A program made the translations under genes and the position numbers. The notes under the pieces are model-generated. The model ran no database searches and was not told the DNA's origin. It worked only from the letters and a program-made list of their open reading frames with translations. A stretch of DNA of 11,486 bases, taken from contig MU634545.1 in the NCBI GenBank assembly GCA_026770595.1, positions 1-11,486 on the forward strand. Direction: 5' to 3'. Within the stretch, counting starts at the first letter, position 1; each line of letters opens with the position of its first letter. The stretch is from Ochromonadaceae sp. CCMP2298. Taxonomy: Eukaryota; Sar; Synurophyceae; Ochromonadales; Ochromonadaceae. Below, piece by piece: positions 1-7,092 of this stretch.

Positions 1-90
1 CGCCCCCGCGCTCGCCCCCGCGCTCGCCCCTGCCCCCGAGCTCGCCCGAGGCGAGGGCGACACCGCCCCCGCCCCCGCCCTGGCTTCCGG
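1..90. repeat. GC-rich low-complexity tract with 12-bp tandem units
   Basis: The unit cgcccccgcgct occurs twice at the window edge, followed by degenerate copies and C-rich runs up to about position 80-90. In the frame of the TPR gene it encodes alternating Gly/Ala/Ser. It is probably an expandable coding minisatellite and a likely site of length variation or assembly error. Confidence 0.6.
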
Positions 91-1358
91 ATTTTTCATC
101 TGCGTGCTGTACCTCTCCTCCAGCAGCACCGCCACGTTGTACAGCGCATAAGCGTGCCTCGGCTCCACCTCCAGCGCCCGCCTGTACAGCACGTCTGCCT
201 CTGGTTTGCGTTTCAGGTGGGTATCCAGCATGACTGCGTAGTTGTACAGCGTATTGGCGTGCTTAGGGTTCACCTCCAGAGCGCGTCTGCGCAAAGGGAG
301 AAACAAAAATGGGGAAACGGGGAAGATGAGGAAATGTGTGGGATGGGAAAGTGGGAATAAGAAAACGGAAAGGGTAAGTTACAGAGAGAATAGAGGTCAG
401 GCAGACAGAGAGCGCATTTTTATGATCGCATTTGCTATCGTATCGTCTCACTCACTTGTACATGCGCTCTGCATCTGCGAAGGCCCCCATCTCCTCGCTG
501 AGGAACAGCCCGTAGTTGCAGAGGTTGTTCGTATGCGTGTCGTCCGCCTTCACCGCCATCTGATAATACTTCTGCGCATCTTTTGCATTGTTATGCACCC
601 CGTGCAGGAAGGATGCGTAACTACCCAGCGCATCTGCGTTTTTGGGGCTCTCTCTCACGGCGCTGAGGTAGTACTTCTCTGCCCCCGGTATGTCTCTCTT
701 GACGTGTCGGAGGAAGCCGGCGTACTTGAGGTGGATGGAAGAGTGCTTGGGGAACAGCTCGAGGGCTTTAAGGTAGTAGCTGTGGAGGGTGGGATGAGGG
801 ACGGAGAAAGGAGGGAAAAGGAAGTAGGAAGTAAGGAATGCTGCTCACTACTCACTCCTCACCGTCCAGTACTACTTCTCACCACCCACTAGTTGCTACT
901 TCCCACTCACTACATCCTGCTCAGTATTACTTCTTCTCCCTGCTTCACATTCAGTACTGTCTACTTCCACTTCCCCTACCCACTACTCACCCCTGCGCCC
1001 TCTCGAAGTCCCTCTTTCTGCGATGCAGAAAAAGAGCGTAGTCCCCTAGATGGTAGCCCACCGGATCCGCCTCCATTATCTTGCCAAACACCATCCCCGC
1101 CTTCTCGTACTGCGCCTTGTAGTCCAGGCAGGTTGCGTACTGCACGCCCACTGAGCAGTAGAGGCTCTTCCATTCCCACTCCTTCGCCAGCAACCCCAAC
1201 TCCTCAAAGGCCTCCTGCAAGTGTGGCAAAGCGTCCTCGTGTCTTCCGATGGCCACCAACAATTGCCCGTAGCGGTACGCAGCCTGCGTCTTATCGGTAC
1301 CCGAAAGGCTCTTCAGGTTATCGCAGGCGACCGAGAGGTATTGGTCGATATCGTCCAT
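1..1358 (-). CDS. TPR-repeat protein, 5' part (three exons, runs off the window)
   Basis: Exons on the minus strand are 1358-991, 779-456 and 286-1. The introns at 990-780 and 455-287 have GTGAGT donors, pyrimidine-rich AG acceptors and matching phases (both phase 2). ATG at 1358 sits in gccATGGac. The frame is open further upstream to 1409, but only from GTG. The 326 visible residues contain about six consecutive 35-residue repeats from residue 89 to 298, with recurring YY.KAL...P.h...L..YA.FL and DAe.yY patterns, plus a helical N-terminal region likely to hold more TPR helices. TPR solenoids are protein-binding scaffolds; no partner or pathway is visible. After residue about 299 the sequence becomes Gly/Ala/Ser/Pro low complexity up to the window edge. 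This could be a linker, or the exon could end earlier at a possible donor (GAG|GTACAG, near position 111). No stop codon is seen, so the C-terminus is missing. Family is confident; specific identity is unknown. Confidence 0.85.
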
Positions 1359-1614
1359 GGCTGAGTTGGTGGGTGTTGAAAGCGCCGAGTGCTCTGTCGT
1401 GCGCAGCACTCCACGCTCCCGTGCTCGAGTTCACTCTCAAGCACCTCTAGACTGCACCTCGCCGCTCATTTCCGGGCAGGAATGATGAAGGTCGCTTGTT
1501 GCTTCATCTGTTTATCTCTCCAAGCGTCGGTTGTGAAGAGCGTGGGGTCTAGACTGCACCTCGCAGGTTCGGTTTATCACGGTAGGAAGTTAGTTGACAT
1601 TCACATCAAGCTGG
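1359..1614. promoter_or_regulatory. Upstream region of the TPR gene, with a spaced 17-bp direct repeat
   Basis: This gene-free 256 bp lies upstream of the minus-strand TPR gene and should contain its promoter. The 17-mer tctagactgcacctcgc occurs at 1446-1462 and again at 1548-1564, 102 bp apart, in the same orientation. I see no TATA box in a convincing position. Promoter function is inferred from location only. Confidence 0.35.
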
Positions 1615-2040
1615 CAGTTGGGGCAAAAAGTCGCGACAAAAAAATAAGTCGCAAACATTTTGACACTGGGAAACGTCCCAATTAGCGCCAACCTGAATTC
1701 CAGTTATTGATCAATATCACATCCGCATCAATATTATACGCATTTATAACAATGTTTTATCACTGTAATACAGGTATTGCACATTATTAAAACAAGTCAT
1801 TCTGGACAAAGTACTCGTAATAAATAATTTGCAGAGATGGATCCGAGGATAATAACAGATATATTATTAATATGTGCAGTACTAGTTTTACAGAACTAAA
1901 ATATTGTTATAAATGCAAATAACTTTGATTCGGATGTGATATTGACCAATAACTGGAATTCAGGTTGGCGCTAATTGGGCCGTTTCCCAGTGTCAAAATG
2001 TTTGCGACTTATTTTTGTTTGCGACTTTTTGCCCCATCTG
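1615..2040. mobile_element. Foldback / MITE-like element with long terminal inverted repeats
   Basis: The outer 117 bp (1615-1731) and the reverse complement of 2040-1925 match nearly base for base, with only a few substitutions and one small gap. Both arms start CAG(T/A)TGGGGCAAAAAGTCGC. The inverted similarity continues inward: gcatttataacaat at 1740-1753 is mirrored at about 1905-1918, and a weaker match follows around 1776-1790 and 1866-1880. Almost the whole 426 bp is therefore one long imperfect palindrome centred near 1828, with an AT-rich core. There is no transposase frame, so it is non-autonomous and its mobility partner is unknown. I could not find a clear target-site duplication next to the ends, so the exact termini and superfamily are open. 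It lies between the TPR gene promoter and the coding-like remnant at 2042. Confidence 0.85.
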
Positions 2041-2041
2041 A

Positions 2042-2498
2042 ATGTTACCGGTAACTTACGGGAATGTTTCCGAAGACTGGAAGAGGGGCCCCTGGGGGTC
2101 AAGGACGTTGTTGTTTCTAGCCTTGCTGGAGACCTGCGTCTGGGTATCCCCTCACATCAGAAAGCCGCGATGCTGGACGTGCGGTTATCTCAGCCTCCTT
2201 GACGTGCGTGTCGTCACCAAGGCCAAGCAGGTCCTCGAGGAGATATTCCAATCCAAGGGTGGGAAGCACGGCAACGCAGTCGCGCAAGCTACTGATAAGA
2301 CTGTGCGACGGGACATTTTCCATGGAGAACCAGGACTTGATTGTGCAGGTGCTAGCTGCCAAGGCGGAGGTGGCAGTGCTGAGGCGGAAGAAGCGCGTGC
2401 TGCTGGAGGAGATCCACAGGCAATGTCTCGAAGGAGAGCTAGACCCTCGGAAAAGAGCTAAGCAGATGCAGGAGAAGATTAAAAAGGCGCAGGGCTGA
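2042..2498 (+). pseudogene. Coding-like remnant spread over three frames (unrecognised)
   Basis: Protein-like sequence moves through three plus-strand frames in succession. The first, about 2042-2199 (LEEGPLGVKDVVVSSLAGDL), ends at TGA 2200-2202. The second, about 2193-2320 (VVTKAKQVLEEIFQSKGGKH), follows, and the third is 2322-2498. The last part starts at ATG 2322 and gives 58 residues of charged, coiled-coil-like helix (EVAVLRRKKRVLLEEIHRQ, then PRKRAKQMQEKIKKAQG) ending at TGA 2496-2498. Its GAG/AAG/CTG-rich codons resemble the real genes here. It may be a gene broken by frameshifts, its 5' end possibly lost to the adjacent foldback element, or the final exon of a gene with unseen introns. 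A 172-residue frame on the minus strand (2635-2117) is longer but has shadow-like Ser/Arg/Cys composition. I do not recognise a family. Confidence 0.3.
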
Positions 2499-2692
2499 AT
2501 GGATCGGTCCATATTTAGCGTGGACTGTGGACCGCACCGTGGTGGAACAGCCATACCGGTGGGCGATCGCTTTGACAGCCTGTTGTTGATCCGACAAAAG
2601 GCAAACACGGATACCGGTACAGTTGAAGTCCTCATATTTGAACTATTGTTAATTTGTAAATAGCATCTTTATGAGGAAAAACCTAGTATTGT

Positions 2693-2735
2693 GGGGTAGG
2701 ATGGGTAGGGTAGGGTTGGGGATGTGGGAGGGAGG
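2693..2735 (+). other. G-rich tract with G-quadruplex potential
   Basis: Seven runs of three or four G (starting at about 2693, 2703, 2708, 2713, 2718, 2725 and 2730) are separated by 1-6 bases. This meets the usual four-run G-quadruplex pattern on the plus strand. It lies 80-120 bp beyond the stop codon of the minus-strand capping-protein gene, so the transcript there would be C-rich. A role in 3' end formation or polymerase pausing is inference. Confidence 0.5.
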
Positions 2736-2752
2736 CGCCTGCTGCAGGCGCC
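2734..2752. repeat. Short perfect hairpin (8-bp stem, 3-nt loop)
   Basis: The sequence GGCGCCTG CTG CAGGCGCC forms an 8-bp perfect stem with a CTG loop. It is immediately adjacent to the G-rich tract and lies in the 3' flank of the capping-protein gene. Whether it has a function is unknown. Confidence 0.5.
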
Positions 2753-2761
2753 GCTGGTGCT

Positions 2762-2808
2762 GCTGATGTTGCAGATACTGATGCTACTGATACTGATACC
2801 GCTGATGC
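2762..2808. repeat. CTGATG/CTGATA imperfect short tandem repeat
   Basis: Units of ctgatg, ctgata and related triplets recur through this 47-bp stretch, just beyond the stop codon of the capping-protein gene. It is a simple-sequence repeat in the presumed 3' UTR. Confidence 0.55.
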
Positions 2809-2815
2809 AGCCCCC

Positions 2816-4280
2816 TCACTTCCGCACCTGTTTGACCATCCTCACCGCATTCACATTCCACTCCATCTTCGTCTGAGTGATCGGCATCACCCGCCGCATC
2901 GACCTAAAAGTCTCCCTATTCATGTTCGTGTACATGTCTTCTAGACCGCTTTGCAGCTGCGACTCTTGGGATTTTATCATCTCGATCACCTTCTCGGCCA
3001 GGTCTGCTTCGGAGTAGTAGCTGAGGGAGGCGGGGGGGACCTCCTTGGCGGTCTGCAGCTGCAGGTTCCCGTCTTCATAGTAGTGCACGTGCAGCTAAGG
3101 GGAGCAGGGGAGCGGGGAGCAGATTGAGCACGTTAGACGAATCGGAGGAGATAGGAAGAGAGAGCAAGCACTAGAGAAGACAGCACAAGTGTGCGTGTAG
3201 GCGTAGAGACTACCTTGATATCTCCACTCAGCGTGGCGGCACCATCCTTCGCCTGCAACGTCCAGCTGGAGGTCCAGCGACCGCTCCAGAAGTTCCTAAG
3301 ATTGATCTTTTCTCCCGAGATTACTATCGAAAAACCATCATCTTTGGCGTATGCGCCGGCGGCGGAGTACTCGCTAGGGTAGTTGGAGAGGACATATTTC
3401 TCTGCCGCTGATTGCAGAGCTGCGCGCTGTAGCTCCTGACCCTCGTTATCGTTGGCGACGGTGGCTGCGTCTTCGGAGGTGCTCTGGGGAGAAGCGGTTA
3501 GAAGGGGTGGTAGTGGGGTTGTTAGAATGAGGCTGGAGGACTGAGGGACTATGGGACCGTCAGGCTGAGGGACTATGGAATAGAGAATGGAGAACACCAG
3601 GGAATACGGAATTGAGACAGGGGACCATCTCACCAGCGTCAGATGATCCACGCTGAAGACTGCACCTGTCTTGGGGTCCACGTAACGGGTGACATCCACC
3701 TCACCCGCAGCAGTCAACACCGCCTGTAGGGAATAGGGGGTAGATGGTAGGTGGTATGGAGTAGGGGGTACGAGCCCGAGGGAGAGTAGTGAGTGGATGT
3801 GCACGTAAGAACCATAGACCAGTACACTAGTATCTGCTATCTGGTGATCTGCTGTGGATTGTGACGCTAAGTTACCTTGTTGCCAGACGGTGTCACCACC
3901 ACCTTCCCGTTCCTCAAGTTGGACACTCTGGCAATGTCCCCCGCCATCTCGTCAGACAACAGATCGGCTGGGATAATCTTGCGAACATCTGCATAGTAGA
4001 ATCGAATTTAAGGTGTTGGGATTGGGGCTAAGGGGCAGGCGCGTGGTACAACAAGATTGCAGCAGGCTCTAGGCTCACCTGCAAGAACCTCCCGGAACTG
4101 GCCCGGGGGGCTTGAGAGAAGGTAGTGCTTCGTAATCTGCAGCTTCTCCTCGGTGGAGATCTGCGTGAAGCCGAGTGACGGGAAAGAGTGGATACGGGTT
4201 GGTTAGCGTACGCAGTGCAGACGTCGCTGTGAGCCTCTACTCACCTCCTCGGGCTCGCTTTCTTCCTCAAATTCCGCCAT
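2816..4280 (-). CDS. CAPZA: F-actin-capping protein subunit alpha
   Basis: Six minus-strand exons (4280-4245, 4160-4079, 3988-3876, 3723-3634, 3483-3214, 3094-2816) join in phase. Every intron (84-152 nt) is GT-AG. They give 289 residues, close to the usual length of about 286 for this family. The alpha subunit pairs with the beta subunit to cap actin filament barbed ends in the cytosol. Recognisable landmarks are an acidic N-terminus (MAEFEEESEPEE), then the helical stalk KHYLLSSPPGQFREVLADVR, the strand region RYVDPKTGAVFSVDHL, NFWSGRWTSSW at residues 171-181 and the family signature HVHYYEDGNLQLQ from residue 199. Next come RSMRRVMPITQTKMEWN and a basic C-terminal tentacle (VRMVKQVRK) of the kind that contacts actin. 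ATG 4280 is chosen because it opens the matching N-terminus in agcATGGcg. It is divergent from the CASTOR-like gene. I see no lesion, so the gene appears intact. Confidence 0.95.
3541..3578. repeat. 24-bp tandem duplication inside capping-protein intron 4
   Basis: The 14-mer ctgagggactatgg occurs at 3541-3554 and 3565-3578, a 24-bp period. It lies wholly inside the intron at 3633-3484 and does not affect the protein. Confidence 0.6.
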
Positions 4281-4693
4281 GCTGCACGGTGCTCGAGTTT
4301 TCGAGGGAGGCTGGATCTGACAGATCGACTATAGCTCGCGCTGATTTGGCTCTCGCTGCGAGCCAAGATCCGGGAGATGGAGTAATTGGGGGCGTAGGAA
4401 ACCCGTTGGTGGCCAAAACCCAGATTTCTAATCGAGAAACGCGTATTTTGCACGTTTTCCAGATCCCAAATCTAAAGGGAGAAATGGAAAATCGGGCGCT
4501 CTCTCGCTTCTGCCGCTCTCATCCGGCGCTCGCATCGATGGTGATCCCCCTTGCTGGTTCCAGCAGTCCAAGGGTTCGGAACTTCCTGCAACCATTCCAA
4601 AAGCTTAGAGACCTGCCACTTGACCGCTACCACTTCAAGAGAGGGAGACAGCGCCTTTGGCAGTATCGTCTGTAGCTCGCTACTCGTGCCACG
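4281..4693. promoter_or_regulatory. Shared divergent promoter region (capping protein / CASTOR-like)
   Basis: These 413 bp separate two ATG codons pointing away from each other, so both promoters and 5' UTRs must lie here unless non-coding 5' exons exist elsewhere. A 166-codon frame runs through it on the plus strand, but its composition is not protein-like and it overlaps capping-protein exon 1. I see no TATA box or other recognised motif. Confidence 0.55.
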
Positions 4694-6067
4694 ATGGCAA
4701 CCGATGCAAGTGGGAGCACCCTTATCGTGAACTCGAGGTACTTTCACGTGTTGCTGCAGAACGCCCAGCTGAGCGTCATATCCATAAAGAACGAATTTGT
4801 CCCTAAGTGCGCGTGGTGGCTGGTGCGGGAGTACGGCCTCAAGCGAGAGAAGTCTTCCTCCTTCAGGTCCCTGATGATGGACGATGACGGCATGAGCCTT
4901 GTGTGCGACCCCTGCAACGTCTCCACGCTTAAGTACCTAATCAGGCCGGAGGAGTTCACAATCAGCCCGATGCTTTGGCGGGCTCTGATAATAAACGTGA
5001 CAGGGACGGCGTTCGACCTCCCAGGGGCAGTCTACTTCCTAGCCAACACGCTGTCCCAAGAGGGTCTGAGCATATTCCACATCTCCACCTTCGAGTCTGA
5101 GGTGTTCCTCATCCAGGACGCGGACGTGGAGAAGGCCACTGCGGTGCTGAAGGAGATGGAGAGCAAGCACAGCATAGCTGATATGCTAGACCCCTACAAG
5201 GAGGAGGATGGGGAGAACTTAAGCCAGCGCGTAGAGGCCAGCCAGACCCCAGCACCTGCAGACGATGCCGAGGCGGATGACGAGCTGAACCTGGATATGA
5301 GCTGGATGACGCCCAACATAAAGCAATCTGACCAATCCTCCTCCCAATCCACACACGCCCACCCCAAGGACGGCTTCCACCTCTCCGTGCTGCCCAACCA
5401 CGTAATACTGGCCAAGCTCAAACCCGAAGCAGATATAAACGAGTCCTCTGACATGCTGGTGAGACGGAGGGATTTTGGAGAAATGTTAGAGGAATTTTGA
5501 TTCGCTTCTGCCCGGGGGACTCCCACTCCGTTCATTACCATTTAATTACCCTCAAACTCACCCCTTGCTCTCCTGTAGATGCGTATGTTGTTGCACGACC
5601 CGCGTTTCAGTCCGCTGGAGCGCTATCTGTTAAGCAAGCATGACATCGACGCAGTTGTGGATCTCAAGACACCTCTGCCTCAGAGCGAGGAGGAGCAATA
5701 CAGCAGTGTGAGCATAGAGGAGACGGACGACGGCGTGAAGATGGCAGACTGCAAATCGTTCATGTGGGGGCTGTGGAGCTACGACGACGAGGTGACCATC
5801 CTTATGGAGGAGGCAGATATAAACAACTTCTCTCCGAATGCTCTGCTCACCTCTCCGCAGCGCTGGCGCATCATCAAGCTCTGCGGGCGACCTATCGCCT
5901 TCGATGAGACAGGCATCGCATCCTCCATGAGCAAGATCGAGACCAACATACCCTCTCTGAACATCTCCACTGCTCTGACCAACTGCACCCTGGTGCCAGA
6001 GGAGCTGCTGGACTCTACGCTGCTGAGCCTGTCAGAAGTATTGAAGTGCACGTTCGGGGGATCGTAG
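4694..6067 (+). CDS. CASTOR-like ACT-domain protein (putative amino-acid sensor of the TORC1 pathway)
   Basis: Exons 4694-5458 and 5579-6067 are joined across a phase-0 intron (CTG|GTGAGA ... CTCCTGTAG|ATG), giving 417 residues. In animals CASTOR1/2 are cytosolic proteins of about 329 residues built from four ACT domains; CASTOR1 binds arginine and controls mTORC1 through GATOR2. The match here is spread over the whole protein. The second ACT-like unit contains GLSIFHISTFESEVFLIQD (residues 124-142). A later unit contains FSPNALLTSPQRWRIIKLCG, RPIAFDETGIASSMS (359-373) and LNISTALTNCTLVPEE (382-397), which parallel the human segments around Gly274-Glu277 and Asp304. Residues about 160-225 form an acidic, Ser/Gln-rich linker that explains the extra length. 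At recalled pocket positions, Ser126 and Glu365 are kept, Gly274 becomes Ala362 and Asp304 becomes Asn390. ATG 4694 is the first in frame. Family membership is likely; arginine binding is not shown. A generic ACT-domain regulator is the alternative. Confidence 0.75.
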
Positions 6068-6095
6068 CACCTACCCACAGCCCACAACACACAAC

Positions 6096-6155
6096 ACCCT
6101 AGCACCCAGCACCCTAGCACCCAGCACCTGGCACCAAGCACCGATAGCACCCAGC
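6096..6155. repeat. 15-bp minisatellite in the 3' flank of the CASTOR-like gene
   Basis: The unit accctagcacccagc is present at 6096-6110 and 6111-6125, followed by two degenerate copies (acctggcaccaagc and accgatagcacccagc) to 6155. It starts about 30 bp past the TAG stop, so it is probably in the 3' UTR. Confidence 0.75.
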
Positions 6156-6593
6156 TCTCTTATGCAAAGTACCCGAAATCCTTACCACTCACCCACGGGG
6201 ATGTTCAAAACCCAAAACCCGTATATAAGATCCCATAGTCTCAGGAGTCATTTTTAGATAGGTAAACCTGACTACTGTAGCTCCGATTTCATCGTTTACA
6301 CGCATTGTTAAAGTGAAAAAATGTTCCTACTTCGCTTAGTTAGTTGAATAGAAGCCCGGGTTAAGAACCTACTGCGAGTACCTAATCCCTAGAATCATAA
6401 CGGGTACCTCATCTCGGCATGGGGCTTAAATGAAACGATGCCCACGGCGACACAGAAACCACTGGGTACTGAGTGCAATACGAGCATTGAAGGCAAAAGA
6501 ATACCAACACAAAACCAAACATAGACCCTACATGCATGACGAAAAATAACCAAATGAATTTGTGCCCAGCACACCCGTCTGCCCTCGGCCCCC
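6156..6593. other. Intergenic region between convergent genes
   Basis: This stretch lies between the 3' ends of the plus-strand CASTOR-like gene and the minus-strand small unknown gene. It should hold both 3' UTRs and polyadenylation sites. A tatataag motif at 6222-6229 is not followed by any gene. I see no coding frame with convincing composition. Confidence 0.5.
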
Positions 6594-7092
6594 TCACCCC
6601 TTCTCTGCCTTGATCACCCTCTTAAGTGCGGAGATTGGCGTCTCTCCCCTATTCATCGCCTCGTCCACCGCCACACTGCTCTGTCTGCGTTTGATAGCCT
6701 TGTTCCAGATGCGCCTCCACTCTTGCAGCCTAGCTGTGGTGACGGTGAGCAGTGCTGCGATGACGCGGAGATGGTCTGCGGAGGGAGGAATATTAGATCA
6801 GCACACGAATGAGATTTTTATCGCTTTTATTACCTTCGTACGCACGATACTCGTTGCACAGGCTTTCAACGAACCCCATGTAGATATGGAGGTCGCGCAC
6901 ATTGCGCACAGAGACGCGGGAGCGCCCGCGTATCTTTGCAGCGATGGCTACCGGCAGCTGAGTGGCAAGGATCCTACCCCTGGGGCAGATCGAAAAGTCG
7001 TCCATAGGGAGGCTGTTGAGGATGCTGTTGTTCTGAAGAAGGAGCAAACATTGGCCACGACCTTCGCATATACATACGCGAATTGCCGTCAT
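6594..7092 (-). CDS. Unrecognised small protein, two exons (possibly three)
   Basis: Exons 7092-6834 and 6775-6594 join across a 58-nt phase-1 intron (GAAG|GTAATA ... CTCCCTCCGCAG|AC) with branch-point-like ctgat/ctaat inside, giving 146 residues and a TGA stop at 6596-6594. The middle part (CPRGRILATQLPVAIAAKIR, residues 37-56) is followed by RNVRDLHIYMGFVESLCNEYRA-type helix and a basic helical C-terminus with ARLQEWRRIWNKAIKRR at 101-117. There is no signal peptide or clear membrane segment. The N-terminus is uncertain. Codons 6-20 start with a perfect GTATGT and end CTCCTTCTTCAG, so they may be a 45-nt intron, which would give 131 residues. ATG at 7005 (Met30) is another possible start. 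I do not recognise a family or propose a function. It converges on the CASTOR-like gene. Confidence 0.6.

Larger units (their letters stand above)
2499..2815. other. Intergenic region downstream of capping protein alpha
   Basis: There is no supported gene here. The right part is the presumed 3' UTR and terminator side of the minus-strand capping-protein gene. It holds a G-rich tract, a short hairpin and a CTGAT(G/A) repeat, each listed separately. The left part (2499-2690) shows nothing notable. Confidence 0.5.

Noticed and set aside
838-1041. Plus-strand ORFs rich in Ser/Thr/Pro/His
   Set aside because: They lie within intron 1 of the TPR gene and its flanking exon, and come from a pyrimidine-rich ctcactac-type repeat.
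2117-2635. 172-residue minus-strand ORF with an ATG at 2635
   Set aside because: Its composition is rich in Ser, Arg and Cys as expected for the antisense of coding-like DNA, and it shows no domain pattern. The plus-strand frames have more natural codon use.
4175-4675. 166-residue plus-strand ORF across the divergent promoter
   Set aside because: It overlaps exons 1-2 and intron 1 of the capping-protein gene in antisense and has no recognisable domain. It is a chance open frame.
5459-5503. Read-through C-terminus of CASTOR-like exon 1 (VRRRDFGEMLEEF and stop)
   Set aside because: GTGAGA at 5459 is a good donor, the acceptor at 5577-5578 is strong and phase 0 is kept. The downstream exon supplies the rest of the same family match, so this is intron sequence.
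6222-6229. tatataag as a TATA box
   Set aside because: No gene begins downstream on either strand at a suitable distance. It lies between two convergent 3' ends.
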